Notes: generated by a model not told the origin, from the letters alone. A stretch of 36,936 bases of DNA from Gammaproteobacteria bacterium (GCA_002699185.1 PABG01000003.1:1-36936); one strand, 5' to 3'; counted from the first letter of the stretch, positions 1 through 9,996 are shown. Translations and numbers: made by a program.

Positions 1-22
1 CCCTCTCCCTCAAGGGAGAGGG
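1..22. repeat. Perfect short palindrome ccctctccct-ca-agggagaggg
   Basis: 10-bp arms read directly; located in the repeat-rich left edge. Confidence 0.8.
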
Positions 23-35
23 GTATGAGGAGCGC

Positions 36-122
36 GTAGGATGGGTGAAGCGAAGCGCAACCCATCGTTGATCCGCTCAGCGTCTGATGGGTTACGGCGC
101 TACGCGCCTGCGCCCATCCTAC
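36..122. repeat. Intergenic inverted repeat, family A (GTAGGATGGGTG-AGCGAAGCG-AACCCATCG ... CCCATCCTAC)
   Basis: Second copy at 3386-3468 with the same ends and internal motifs; partial copy about 148-168. Confidence 0.85.
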
Positions 123-172
123 AAACCCGGATTGTGGGTAAGAGGGGGTAACGAAGCGCAACCCATCGCGTG

Positions 173-982
173 TCAGCCGGTGGCCTCGCTCTTGTTCAGC
201 ACGGTACCGAGGATGTTGGTGTTCTCCAGCAGTTCGACCGCGCGCTGGGCCTCCTGCTGCTGGGTCTTGCCGTCCTCCAGCACCAGCAGGGCGGCGTCCA
301 CATAGGGCGCGAAGGCCAGCGCATCGGCCGCGCTCAGCACCGGCGGCAGATCGAACACCACAATGCGTTCCGGGTAGCGGGTCTTGAGTTCCTCCACCAG
401 CTGGATCATGCGCGGCGAGTTCAGCAGTTCGGCCGAGTTCTGCACCGGCCGGCCGCCGGGCAGCAGCACCACATGGTCCAGGCCCTCGGGATGGACCAGC
501 AGGTCGGCCAGATCGACCTCGTCCAGCAGGTATTCGCTCAGGCCCTGGGCCGCGCCGATACCCAGGTAGTCATGGATCGACGGCTGGCGCAGGTTGGCGT
601 CGACCAGCAGCACGGTGTGGTGGATCTCCAGGGCGATGCTGGCGGCCAGGTTGATGGCGGTGACCGTCTTGCCCTCGTCCTCGGACGGGCTGGTCACGGC
701 CAGCACGTTCCAGTCGTTCTCGCGCAGCCGCTGCAGCACCTGGGTGCGCAGGATCTTGAAGGCGTCGGCATACTCGCCGCTCGGGTAGGCAGGCAGGATG
801 CGGTGCTTTTTCATGGCGATATTCGAGGCCTTGGCCGTCCGGGTCTGGGTGTAGCTGATATCCTTGGTCGAGGCGGCCTTGGCCACGGCCCGGCCCGGTG
901 CCGCGGGGCGGTGGGCCTGGGGTTGGCTTCCGCTCTCGCGGTCCTTGCGTGCCTTTTCCAGCGCGACCTTGATGCGCTCCAT
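173..982 (-). CDS. Exopolysaccharide-type tyrosine kinase / CpsD-CapB-like P-loop ATPase
   Basis: Walker A-like SPSEDEGKT, LLVDANLRQPSIHDYLG, IVVFDLPPVLSAADA; next to a chain-length gene. Confidence 0.88.
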   Translation of the reverse strand: MERIKVALEKARKDRESGSQPQAHRPAAPGRAVAKAASTKDISYTQTRTAKASNIAMKKHRILPAYPSGEYADAFKILRTQVLQRLRENDWNVLAVTSPSEDEGKTVTAINLAASIALEIHHTVLLVDANLRQPSIHDYLGIGAAQGLSEYLLDEVDLADLLVHPEGLDHVVLLPGGRPVQNSAELLNSPRMIQLVEELKTRYPERIVVFDLPPVLSAADALAFAPYVDAALLVLEDGKTQQQEAQRAVELLENTNILGTVLNKSEATG

Positions 983-1270
983 ATCTCAAACCTCTTTGGC
1001 AGAATCGCCGGCCCGGTGACCGGCCCCGCATTATAACCGTGATTGTGTCGGCCCGATAACAGCCGGGGGCGGATGTTCAGGCTATCGGGCGGCAGGGTGA
1101 AAAACTTTAGTAATAATAAGTGATTAATCGATAGCCACGGAAAGCACGGATGAGTGCATGACTCTTGCCGGAATCCGTAGGCCGGGATAAGCGCAGCGTT
1201 CCCGGCATGTGCGGGCACCGCCGGAAACGGGCCTCATGGCCCTTATTCCGGCCTACGGACTTCCGATACC

Positions 1271-1454
1271 TGTCATTGCGAGCGAAGCGCGGCAATCTCG
1301 TAACGCAGGATGTAGGCGTTTGGAGATTATTCGCTACGCTCACCCCTTCGTACCCATAGGGCATAAAGGGCCGCCCTGCGTACCCAAAGGGCATAAAGGC
1401 GTTCTGTGCTCGCAAGCTCGCTTGTGCCACGGCGCTGCGCGCCTCGCAATGACA
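1271..1454. repeat. Intergenic inverted repeat, family B, bounded by perfect 12-bp arms tgtcattgcgag / ctcgcaatgaca
   Basis: Arms at 1271-1282 and 1443-1454; contains two copies of tacccaWagggcataaagg. Confidence 0.85.
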
Positions 1455-1530
1455 CGTGACGTTTCACGCCGTGCGCGGAGCGCTTCGGCAAAATCATGAA
1501 TGTCCGTGTTTTCCGTGGCTATGAAATCCC

Positions 1531-3282
1531 TCAACCGATGAAATCCATCCCGGTCATGTCACCGGCCTTGCGCAGGAGGCGGAACCAGAGCACATCCAGC
1601 GGCGACATGAAGAAGTGCACCGCGAGGACGGCGATCAGCACCGCGACCGCCGTACCGCCCAGGACCTTCCACTTGCGGCTGCGGCGTTTGCGCGTCTCGC
1701 CCTCGGTGCGCTGGTAGGGGATGGCGGCCAGCGGCATCACCTGCAGGGTGTTGGCCACGCCCCTGGTGCCGCGGATGGTGTGATCCAGGCTCTCGGCCAC
1801 CGCAGCCAGGCCGAAGCCCGAGCCCAGCGCCAGCACGAAGCTGAGGAAGATGATGGCCGGGCGGTTCGGAGAGACCGGCTCCTCCGGCAGTGCGGCCGGG
1901 TCGATCAGGGTGAAACGCTCGCCCTTGGACTCGGATTCCAGCTGCTGGGCGATCCGGGCCTGCATCTCCTTGGCGGTGATCTCCTGGTACTTGGCCACCG
2001 TGTTCTGCAGTTCGCGTTGCATGGAGCGGTATTCGCGCTCCACCTCGGGCGCGGCGGCCAGACGCTGCTCGTATTTCTTCAGATCGGCCTGGAGTTGGGC
2101 CTTTCTGGCCTCCTGGGCGCGGATGTCGTTCAGGGTGGATTCCAGCTGCGACTGCAGGGTGACATAGGCCGGGTTGTCCGGGGCGCGCTGGGCGGGCGGG
2201 GTTTCCGGGGTCTGCGCAATCTGCGCATTGAGTTCGTCCACCGTTTTCTGCAGCTTGACCACGTCCGGGTGCTCGGGGGCGTATTTCTCCCGCAGAGACG
2301 CGAGTTCGGTCTGCAGCCGGTCGCGCTCCTCCAGCAGGGAGGCGCGGTCCGGGCCCAGGCCGGTTTCCTGTTCCAGGCTCTTGATTTCACGCTGCAGGCG
2401 CCGCACGTCCGGGTGGTCGGGCGAGTAGCGCGCGCTCAGGGCGAAGTACTGGGTGCGCAGGGCCTTGAGCCGGGCGGCGGGATTCATCTCCACGTTCTGG
2501 CCGTGCGGCTCGATCTGGCCCAGCTGGCCCTCCAGATAGAACTTGCGGTCCTCCAGGGCATTGATCTGGTTGTCGACATCGTCGAGCTGGCGCTCGGTGC
2601 GGTCCATCAGCTGGGTGGTCAGCTGCGCCTGCTCGGGCAGTGAGTGCAGGTGCTGTTCCTTGAACGCCGAGAGTTCGGATTCCAGGCTGCCGATCCGGCG
2701 CTTGAGCCGGTTGGCCTCGCCGCTGAGGAAGGCCAGCGACTGGGCGGCCTGGCTGGTACGCTCCTTGAGGTTCTCGTTCAGGTACAGGTTGGTCAACTCG
2801 CTGGTGACCTTCTGTACCTGGGCCGGGTTCTCGCCCTTGAACGAGAGTTCGAAGGCAATGGTGGCCGGCATGGGGCGGCCGCTGCGGGGATCGATGACCT
2901 CGGCGCTGATCATCTGCACGCCGATGTCCTCGCGCATGGAGGCCAGGACCTCCTCGGTGGTCTGGCGTTCGAGTTCTTCCCGGTAGAGACCGTACTTCTC
3001 GATCAACTCCATCAGGTTGGCGCGGGTCATGACCCGCTGGCTGATCACCTGGATGCGCTGGGCGGCGTAGCTGGTCACCGTGGACTGGACCAGTTCGCGC
3101 GGCACCTCCTGCTCCTCGATCAGGATGGTGGCGGAGGATTCATAGGTCGGTGGCCAGACCAGGGCGATGATCACGCCAAGGGTGAAGATCACCAGGAAGG
3201 TCGCCGCGATGGCGCTGCGGCGGCGCTTGAAGGCGCTGAGATAATCGCTGAGGTCTTTGGTGTTCTCTTCCATCTTCAACAT
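1531..3282 (-). CDS. Polysaccharide chain-length determinant (Wzz/GumC family, XrtA-associated type)
   Basis: N-terminal TM, long coiled-coil, C-terminal NRPAIIFLSFVLALGSGFGLAAVAE TM; 583 aa; alternative start at 3273. Confidence 0.88.
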   Translation of the reverse strand: MLKMEENTKDLSDYLSAFKRRRSAIAATFLVIFTLGVIIALVWPPTYESSATILIEEQEVPRELVQSTVTSYAAQRIQVISQRVMTRANLMELIEKYGLYREELERQTTEEVLASMREDIGVQMISAEVIDPRSGRPMPATIAFELSFKGENPAQVQKVTSELTNLYLNENLKERTSQAAQSLAFLSGEANRLKRRIGSLESELSAFKEQHLHSLPEQAQLTTQLMDRTERQLDDVDNQINALEDRKFYLEGQLGQIEPHGQNVEMNPAARLKALRTQYFALSARYSPDHPDVRRLQREIKSLEQETGLGPDRASLLEERDRLQTELASLREKYAPEHPDVVKLQKTVDELNAQIAQTPETPPAQRAPDNPAYVTLQSQLESTLNDIRAQEARKAQLQADLKKYEQRLAAAPEVEREYRSMQRELQNTVAKYQEITAKEMQARIAQQLESESKGERFTLIDPAALPEEPVSPNRPAIIFLSFVLALGSGFGLAAVAESLDHTIRGTRGVANTLQVMPLAAIPYQRTEGETRKRRSRKWKVLGGTAVAVLIAVLAVHFFMSPLDVLWFRLLRKAGDMTGMDFIG

Positions 3283-3295
3283 CTCTTGTTGTATT

Positions 3296-3335
3296 CGTCA
3301 TTGCGAGGCGCAACGCGCCGAAGCAATCTCCAGGC
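3296..3335. repeat. Family B repeat, single arm
   Basis: cgtcattgcgag followed by gcgcaacgcgc and cgaagcaatctcc. Confidence 0.7.
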
Positions 3336-3385
3336 CGACAACCCCCTGGTCGGATTACGCTGCACTAGTCCGACCTGCAGCCTGA

Positions 3386-3468
3386 GTAGGATGGGTGGAG
3401 CGAAGCGTAACCCATCGTTGTCCGGTGTTGCGATGGGTTTCGGCGCATAGCGCCTGCACCCATCCTAC
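3386..3468. repeat. Intergenic inverted repeat, family A, second copy
   Basis: gtaggatgggtggagcgaagcgtaacccatcgttg ... gcacccatcctac. Confidence 0.85.
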
Positions 3469-3475
3469 ACAAGCA

Positions 3476-4753
3476 TTAACGCGACACCGCCATCTTCGGC
3501 CACTGGTAACTCAGGCTCAGGGTGACGGCATTGCCGGTCGCGTCCTCGTCGGTATCCTCGCGGCTCTGCTCGGTGTAGCGGTAGCTGGCGCGGAAACTCC
3601 AGTCCCGGGTAAGCCGCCAGCGCAGGCCGGGGGTGATCCGGATGAAGGACTGGTCCAGGCGCAGGTCGTTGTCGCTGGAGTCCTCCGAGCGGGTCCATTG
3701 TACCCTGATATCGGCCTGGAGCCGCTCGCTGAAGCGATGCTCGAAGGCTGCCACCAGGCTGTCGGTGACGGTGGTCCCGGAGAAGGCGTTGGGCTGGACC
3801 TGGCGGCTGGCGCTCAGTGACAGATGACCGCGTTCCAGGTCGTAGCCGGCGTTGAAATTGCCGACGAAGCCGGTGGAACTGGAATCCCGGGTGAAGGTGG
3901 TCTGGACCAGGTTGCTGGTCGCACCGGTGCTGCGGTCGATACAGGGTGCGCCGGTGACCAGGAATTCGAAGAAATCGGTGCGGTCGAAGCCGGCGGGACA
4001 GACGAAGGCACCCTGGCGCAGGGTGGTCTCGGTGCGCCGCGCGCCCAGTGAGCCGCTGAGATTGATTCGCTCCGAGTACTGGTGGTCGAAGCCCAGGGTA
4101 AGTTGTTGATTGTCGCTCTGGATGGTGTCGTCGTCGCGCTCGAAGCGGCTGGCGCCGGCAGCGAGGATGAGTTGGGTCTGGGGCGTGAAGCTGCGCGCCG
4201 CGCTCAGATTGAGGCTGTAGTTGCGGTAGTCGCCCAGGCCGGTGCGGGCACTGTCGCCGTCATAGTTGACATCCGTCAGGCCGAGGCTGGCGCTGAGCTG
4301 GGTCTTCTCGTCCCAGGAATACAGCCAGCCAGGCGTCAGGGTCGCGCGGGTGCGGTCGATGCGGTCGAAGACGATGCCGGTCTCCTCCAGCAGGCTGTCC
4401 AGGGTGGTGTCCTTGATCAGATTGAAGTCCAGGCTGGCCCGCTGGCGCGGACTCAGGTTGTAGAAGGACAGTAGATCGAAGCGGCCGTCGGTGGTGTCCA
4501 GTCCGTCCTCGTCGAAACGCCGCTCGGTGATCTCGAGCGCGCCGGTCAGTTCGCTGCGGGCGGTGCGGCGCGAGAAATCGGCCCAGGCGCGCAGGGCGCC
4601 CTCGTGGACGTCGATCTCGTCCTGACGCTGCAGGCGCAGATTGTCGTCATAGCGGTAGCGACCCTCCACCCCGGGCTCGAAGGCCCATTCGGCGGCGGAC
4701 AACGGCAGGGCGGCAGCGCCCAGCAGGAGCAGCAGGGTGAGGCGTTGTTTCAT
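3476..4753 (-). CDS. Outer-membrane beta-barrel protein of the EPS/PEP-CTERM locus
   Basis: Signal peptide MKQRLTLLLLLGAAALPLSAAEW; alternating aromatic/polar strands; C-terminal VTLSLSYQWPKMAVSR. Confidence 0.8.
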   Translation of the reverse strand: MKQRLTLLLLLGAAALPLSAAEWAFEPGVEGRYRYDDNLRLQRQDEIDVHEGALRAWADFSRRTARSELTGALEITERRFDEDGLDTTDGRFDLLSFYNLSPRQRASLDFNLIKDTTLDSLLEETGIVFDRIDRTRATLTPGWLYSWDEKTQLSASLGLTDVNYDGDSARTGLGDYRNYSLNLSAARSFTPQTQLILAAGASRFERDDDTIQSDNQQLTLGFDHQYSERINLSGSLGARRTETTLRQGAFVCPAGFDRTDFFEFLVTGAPCIDRSTGATSNLVQTTFTRDSSSTGFVGNFNAGYDLERGHLSLSASRQVQPNAFSGTTVTDSLVAAFEHRFSERLQADIRVQWTRSEDSSDNDLRLDQSFIRITPGLRWRLTRDWSFRASYRYTEQSREDTDEDATGNAVTLSLSYQWPKMAVSR

Positions 4754-4834
4754 CCATCCAGGCCCTAGTCAGGATTCAGAAAAACCATCGGCCGGCCGGC
4801 GCGGGAACTGCAGCGGGGCGCCAGTAGAACTCCA

Positions 4835-4944
4835 GGGAATCTCTGAACAATTTTCTTCCGCCATCCCGGCGAAGGCCGGGATCCAGTCGAATCAGACCCA
4901 TGGATGCCTGCCTTCGCCGGCATGACGGGTCGATCAGAAATCCC
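4835..4944. repeat. Compound inverted repeat (catcccggcgaaggccgggatccag ... ccttcgccggcatgacggg) with outer ends gggaatctctga / tcagaaatccc
   Basis: Arms read directly; outer ends resemble the 11-bp ends at 26980/27184. Confidence 0.65.
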
Positions 4945-5121
4945 GTAACTATATAATATTTATAGTAAGTCTTTGGCCGATGCCATTATTGTTATGCAGT
5001 TTGGAATTCTACAGAAAAACTGCCCCAAAAGGGAATGTCAGCCCCCCTTCATCTGGTTTTATTCCCCCTCCCCTGGCGGGAGCACCCAAGGGGCAAAAGG
5101 GTCAGAGGGGGAGGGGGATGA

Positions 5122-5682
5122 TTACGGCACCACCACCACATCCCCCGGCTGCAGCACGATGTTCTGCTCCAGGTTCTCACCCTTCTCGATCTCACCGTAC
5201 TCGAACGGGATGGCGCGCAATTCGCTGCCCTGGCGGCGCAGGATCCTGATCTTGTTGGCCGCGGCGTAGGTGCCCATGCCGCCGGCCATGGACAGGGCCT
5301 GCATCACGTCCACGTTGCGGGTGACCGGGAAGGCGCCCGGGCGGTTGACCTTGCCGATGACATAGACGGTGTTGCCCCGCAGTTCGCCCACGTCCACGCT
5401 GACCACCGGATCGGGGATGTATTTCTCCAGCCGGGCCTCGATCTGCTCACGCAGGCCGGAGACCGGCTGACCGGCGCCGGCGAGCTCGCCGACCAGCGGG
5501 AAGCTGATCATCCCGTCCGGCCGGACGATGACCTCGCGCTGCAGGTCCTCCTCCTTCCAGACCGTGATGCGCAGGATATCGCCGGGCTGGATCAGATAGG
5601 CCTCGGCGGGCGGTTCCTCCGCCTGGAGATGAAGGCTGGTCAGCAACAGTAAGAGGGTGAGGATGGATTGGATCTTTCGCAT
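5122..5682 (-). CDS. Wza-type polysaccharide export protein (Poly_export + SLBB)
   Basis: EAYLIQPGDILRITVWKEEDLQREVIVRPDGMISFPLVGELAGAG; NTVYVIGKVNRPGAFPV; VLQPGDVVVVP. Confidence 0.93.
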   Translation of the reverse strand: MRKIQSILTLLLLLTSLHLQAEEPPAEAYLIQPGDILRITVWKEEDLQREVIVRPDGMISFPLVGELAGAGQPVSGLREQIEARLEKYIPDPVVSVDVGELRGNTVYVIGKVNRPGAFPVTRNVDVMQALSMAGGMGTYAAANKIRILRRQGSELRAIPFEYGEIEKGENLEQNIVLQPGDVVVVP

Positions 5683-5833
5683 TGTTCTCGGTCCCGCGGT
5701 GATTGGTGGATGTCCGGATTCTTGCCCTTCGGGAGGTATTTTTCAAGGGTGGCATATCAGGGTTGTGGCGGATGTCCGACGTCATGTTAGATGTTGAATG
5801 CCGTGCTCTGAAAATGAAGTTGATTGATGACAC

Positions 5834-5863
5834 AAAAAAGCGCGGCTCAAGGGCCGCGCTTTT
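5834..5863 (-). terminator. Rho-independent-type terminator, possibly bidirectional
   Basis: aaaaaagcgcggc-tcaagg-gccgcgctttt; lies just downstream of the 5890-8451 minus gene. Confidence 0.75.
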
Positions 5864-5889
5864 GACTTTATTACGCTGTGAGCGACAGT

Positions 5890-8451
5890 TTAGTGCAGGC
5901 GTCGCCGGCTCAGGCCGAGGCCTGTAAGGAATACGCCGATCAGCACCCACTCCAGACCGGGAGTCCTGGTATTCCCCAGGGAACAGCCGGCGCTGGACCC
6001 CAGACCGGGACCGTCGATTTCCGTGTCCGACGTCGCTTCTGCTTCGCCGCCAGCGCCGCTGGTGGTGAAGTTGAGGTTGAAGTTGGGTCTGAAGCCGGTG
6101 AAGTTGCCGGTGAGAATCTGCGCTCCCGGGCAACCGTCGCCGTCGGCGTCCATCGCAGCAAGCTCAAAGGTTGCATCAGCCGGGAAGGAGCCGGAAGGCG
6201 CCCTTGGACCGGAGAAGATGGTGGATCCCGACGGGGGTGTGAACACGCTGTTTCGCTCCCACAGATTGACTACATGGATATCGCGCTCCTGGTTCCAGTC
6301 GAACAGGATGTGCGCTCCGACCTGATCCGCGCCGACCGTGAGTGTGAGTATCTGGTCCGGGCTGCCACCGCAGTCATCGCCCATGCCTGCCTCGATGTCA
6401 GCCGCGCGGCAGGCCGTATCGATGGTGTAGGTGCCGGGGCCGAAGACACGGATGTGGTGCGCTGCCCAGGAGAACCCGAAGAAGGGAAAGCCAGGGTTGC
6501 TGGACAGGGCCTCGGCTGCGGTTGCCGCGGACTCCGGGCTGCCCGGAGGCGTGGTGAGTGGGCTGCCGATGGGCACCGCAGTGCAGCCCGGGTTGGAGCC
6601 CTCGCTGCACATGGTCATGTTGAAGTTGGTGCCGGTGGATGTTGTGTTGAACGTGCCATCCCACACGGCAATGATGTCATTGGTGCCGCCGAAGGTGGCG
6701 CAGTTGCTGCCGTCCGCAGCGTCCAGCATGGTGAAGTTGCCGTACACCTGCCCGATAATGATACTGATGGTGTTGGTAACAGTATCAGTGCCATCAGTGA
6801 TGGTGTAGGTGAAGCTGTCGGTGCCCATATCCAGATCGGGTGAGGGGCTGTATGTCAATGTGTTGCTGCCATCAAAGGACACCGTGCTGCCGGTTTGTGT
6901 GGGCTGGGTCGTCGAGTCCAGTGACAGCACATCGCCTTCTGTATCCGTGCAGTTCGCTATCAGGTCATTGGCAACATCGATGGTAATGTCCTCACCAGAG
7001 GCGGTAACAAGATCGAAGTCCTGGCACACAGGCGCATCATTGACGGAGTTGATGGTGATGTTCACGGTTGCCGTGTCGCTGCCACCGCGTCCATCGAAGA
7101 TCTGATAGTTGAAGCTGTCCGCTCCGAAGAAATCCTCGGGTGGGGTGTAGGTGAGGGTGCCATCGCCATTGTCCACTACGACCACGCCCTGTGCAGTCAG
7201 GTTGTCAAAATCGAGGATCACCAGGGGGTCGCCGTCCGGGTCCGTGTCATTTGTCAGCGGGTCGATCACTAGAGGTGTGTCTTCATCGGTCACTACCGCA
7301 TCGTCGTTGGCGGTGGGTGCCGTATTCGTGGGGTCGTTGACGTTGATCGTGACAGTCGTGGTGTCGGGGTCGCCGTCCTCGTCCTCGATCGTGTAGTCGA
7401 ATGTATCCTGGCCGAAGAAGCCTGAGTCAGGGGTGTAGGTAAGGGTGCCGTCACCATTGTCAGTAAGCGTGTTGCCGGGTTCCGTCGGCTGGGTGAAGCT
7501 GGTGAAGGTCAGGACTTGCCCAGTTGCGTGCGTGTCGTTGGCGAGCAGATCGGCGTCGATATCGATGAGCAGCGGGGTGTCCAGGTTGGTCGTGAGAGTT
7601 TCGCTGTTGGCGACAGGGTCGGCAGAAACAACCTCGAACTGCACATTGAAGGCCTCGGAGTACGGCGTGCCATCAAAGGCGCCCCAAGAGGCGCCGACGT
7701 TGCCCACAGAAACCAGTACAGCATCCAGGATGCCATCGCTGTTGGCGTCGCCGATAGGACGGCCCGAAAGAGTGAGGTTCACGGCTCCGGTGCCGGGATC
7801 AAAGTTTGATGCGGATCCTGTGGTGAAGAGTTCGTAGTTTCCCGTGGTGGGGGCGCCAGTGCCGGCAACGTTGACTGAATCGTCGATATTCCAGGGCTGG
7901 ATTCCCAGTGAGCCTTCAAAGAATTGCGCTACACCTACACGGCCGGTGACATTCAGGTTCATGTTGCCCGCGGCGTCAACGGTTCCGCCTGCCTGAGGAT
8001 CGATGCTTCCGTCTGGCGGAGTCATGGTGGTCTTGAAGGTGCCGCCGGCGGTACTCAGATAGGGGTCAACCTGGAAGGCATCAAGAGTATAACTGATGTT
8101 GCCGCCGGAATCGGCTTTGCCCGTGGTGATGGTCAAGGTGCCGGCAAGTCCGTCGCCGGAGACGCCGTCACCGCCGCTCAGGGCGGGAGCGGTGGTAACT
8201 TCATTATCCGTGAATGCGCTCGGGCTGCCCGCGCTCGCCTCGCCAGGACACAACTCACTGATGTCACCAAAGGTGAAGGCCGAGCACTGGTCGACTGCAT
8301 CCGGATCATCCCATACGAGGATCTTTACGGTGTAGACGGCGTTTTCTTCCAATGTGGCGGCCAGCACGGGGGTGCTGAAGCCTGCTCCCAGTGCCAGGGC
8401 AACGGCGATGGAAACAGCTGAAGGTTGACCTATGGTCTGATGTCTGGACAT
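5890..8451 (-). CDS. Large secreted protein: N-terminal domain homologous to the VPVPA-CTERM paralogs, tandem cadherin/Ig-like repeats, C-terminal TM-RRR anchor
   Basis: Signal peptide; repeats of NGDGTLTYTP.xxFFGxDxFxYxIxDxxGxxDTxTVxI; C-terminus CSLGNTRTPGLEWVLIGVFLTGLGLSRRRLH; RBS ggaggag. Confidence 0.85.
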   Translation of the reverse strand: MSRHQTIGQPSAVSIAVALALGAGFSTPVLAATLEENAVYTVKILVWDDPDAVDQCSAFTFGDISELCPGEASAGSPSAFTDNEVTTAPALSGGDGVSGDGLAGTLTITTGKADSGGNISYTLDAFQVDPYLSTAGGTFKTTMTPPDGSIDPQAGGTVDAAGNMNLNVTGRVGVAQFFEGSLGIQPWNIDDSVNVAGTGAPTTGNYELFTTGSASNFDPGTGAVNLTLSGRPIGDANSDGILDAVLVSVGNVGASWGAFDGTPYSEAFNVQFEVVSADPVANSETLTTNLDTPLLIDIDADLLANDTHATGQVLTFTSFTQPTEPGNTLTDNGDGTLTYTPDSGFFGQDTFDYTIEDEDGDPDTTTVTINVNDPTNTAPTANDDAVVTDEDTPLVIDPLTNDTDPDGDPLVILDFDNLTAQGVVVVDNGDGTLTYTPPEDFFGADSFNYQIFDGRGGSDTATVNITINSVNDAPVCQDFDLVTASGEDITIDVANDLIANCTDTEGDVLSLDSTTQPTQTGSTVSFDGSNTLTYSPSPDLDMGTDSFTYTITDGTDTVTNTISIIIGQVYGNFTMLDAADGSNCATFGGTNDIIAVWDGTFNTTSTGTNFNMTMCSEGSNPGCTAVPIGSPLTTPPGSPESAATAAEALSSNPGFPFFGFSWAAHHIRVFGPGTYTIDTACRAADIEAGMGDDCGGSPDQILTLTVGADQVGAHILFDWNQERDIHVVNLWERNSVFTPPSGSTIFSGPRAPSGSFPADATFELAAMDADGDGCPGAQILTGNFTGFRPNFNLNFTTSGAGGEAEATSDTEIDGPGLGSSAGCSLGNTRTPGLEWVLIGVFLTGLGLSRRRLH

Positions 8452-8541
8452 GGTGTGTTACTCCTCCAAATCTGTAATCACGATAGTCTTGCGCTATCGC
8501 GGATGTTCCGGATTGTTTTGTTCTGATTGCTGTCTCGGTAA

Positions 8542-9996
8542 TCAGAGCCGATAGCCGAAGCTGATACCGATGGAATTGATCCGCATGTCGATGGCTGCGT
8601 TCTCGCCCACCTCGGTCAGACCGCTCTGCGGTCCGAATGGGGTCGGACCCTTGATCGTATTGCTGAAGGCGTGCATGTAATTGGCGGACCATTCGATGTT
8701 GGGGCTGGGACGGTAGCTGAGACCCAGGGTGATGTGGTGTTCATTGACCGCCGGCGCCAGGAAATTGAACAGGATCTGGTCTTTCTGTATCGGGGTTTCC
8801 GCATAATTGTAGCCGGCGCGGAATGACCATTGGCTGTTGTAGTCGTAATTTATGCCGATCTTGTAGACCTCAGCGTCGTTCCAGCCGAAGCCCAATCCCT
8901 TGTCCCTGCCCAGGGCGCAGGGCTGATCTTCCAGTGCAACGCCCGCAGGGCAGTCATTACTGCTCGGGAAGAATGAACTCGGGTTGGAAGGATCGGGGCC
9001 GGGATTGCCGACTGAGGGGATGTCGTTGTAGTTGATTTTCTGATAATCCGCGGCAACGGTGAGCTTGTCTGTCAATTCGTAGGCCAGTCCCAGTGCCCAG
9101 TGTTCGGGGATGTCGAAGCCGCCTTGGCCAGCAAACAGGTTCTTGTACTTGTCAAATTTGCTCATATGGGTCTTGGAGGCATAGTTGGCACCGAGCGACA
9201 GTTTGCCGTCAATGAATTTTCCGAGCCATCCGAGACGGAAGCCTGCGCCGTACGACCAGTCATTGCCCTCGTTGGTCAGTTTGCCGCTACCGGCGCCGAA
9301 GCCGAGACCGATGACGGCACCGGGATTTCGCGGGTCAGGTACCTGGCCGAAGGCCTGCAGGCCGTAGGCACGGAATTGCTGTACCGCGATGATGAGAGAA
9401 GCACCGAGGGTATGGTTCTCTGTCAGCTTGTAGGCCAGGCCGGGCAGCATCTGCATCTGCATCAGGGAGACGCCGGCGGTCTGGCTGCCGATGCAGTTGA
9501 AATTGAACAGGGTGGATGCGCTGCCATCGCTGAAATTGCTGTCCATGCAATTGGGTTTGCCGGGCACGGTCTGGTCATAGCGGGTGTTGGCGCCATTGCC
9601 GATCACCGCCATGCCGACTGTCAGGTCACGGTTGAATTTGAATGTGAAGCCCATGCTGGGGATGAGAAACACGTTCGAGCCGCTGCGATGGCTTACCGCG
9701 GAATCGCTGCCGGGAAAGTTGCTTTCAAGTGCGACACTGTCATGGGAGGCGGCGCGTTTAGGGAGAAAGAATTCCCCGCCCATGTCGAATCGCATGACAT
9801 TGGACTCGACATCCGCCATGCCGGCCGGGTTTGCTGCCCCGGCCAGGGCATCCTGGGCATAGGCAACGCCGACACCACCCATGGAGCGGGATTTGGCGCC
9901 ATAACCGATCAGAAAATAGCCGTTGGTGGCGAAGGCCGTGGCCGGCAGGAACAGGGCGGCCGCAATGGCGGCGCTGCAAAGCTGACGTTGATTCAT
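8542..9996 (-). CDS. OmpP1/FadL/TodX-family outer-membrane transporter
   Basis: Mature N-terminus TNGYFLIGYGAKSRSMGGVGVAYAQDALAGAANPAGMA; 484 aa; ends SIGISFGYRL. Confidence 0.93.
   Translation of the reverse strand: MNQRQLCSAAIAAALFLPATAFATNGYFLIGYGAKSRSMGGVGVAYAQDALAGAANPAGMADVESNVMRFDMGGEFFLPKRAASHDSVALESNFPGSDSAVSHRSGSNVFLIPSMGFTFKFNRDLTVGMAVIGNGANTRYDQTVPGKPNCMDSNFSDGSASTLFNFNCIGSQTAGVSLMQMQMLPGLAYKLTENHTLGASLIIAVQQFRAYGLQAFGQVPDPRNPGAVIGLGFGAGSGKLTNEGNDWSYGAGFRLGWLGKFIDGKLSLGANYASKTHMSKFDKYKNLFAGQGGFDIPEHWALGLAYELTDKLTVAADYQKINYNDIPSVGNPGPDPSNPSSFFPSSNDCPAGVALEDQPCALGRDKGLGFGWNDAEVYKIGINYDYNSQWSFRAGYNYAETPIQKDQILFNFLAPAVNEHHITLGLSYRPSPNIEWSANYMHAFSNTIKGPTPFGPQSGLTEVGENAAIDMRINSIGISFGYRL

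Noticed and set aside
1351-1399. Possible CRISPR or tandem array from two copies 30 bp apart
   Set aside because: Only two units, 19 bp each with 11-bp separation, and similar units occur singly in other repeats; no cas genes.
170-3450. Long plus-strand ORFs at 170-1036, 1615-2643 and 2644-3450
   Set aside because: Antisense to well-supported EPS genes; low-complexity H/Q/G/R-rich translations typical of high-GC shadow frames.
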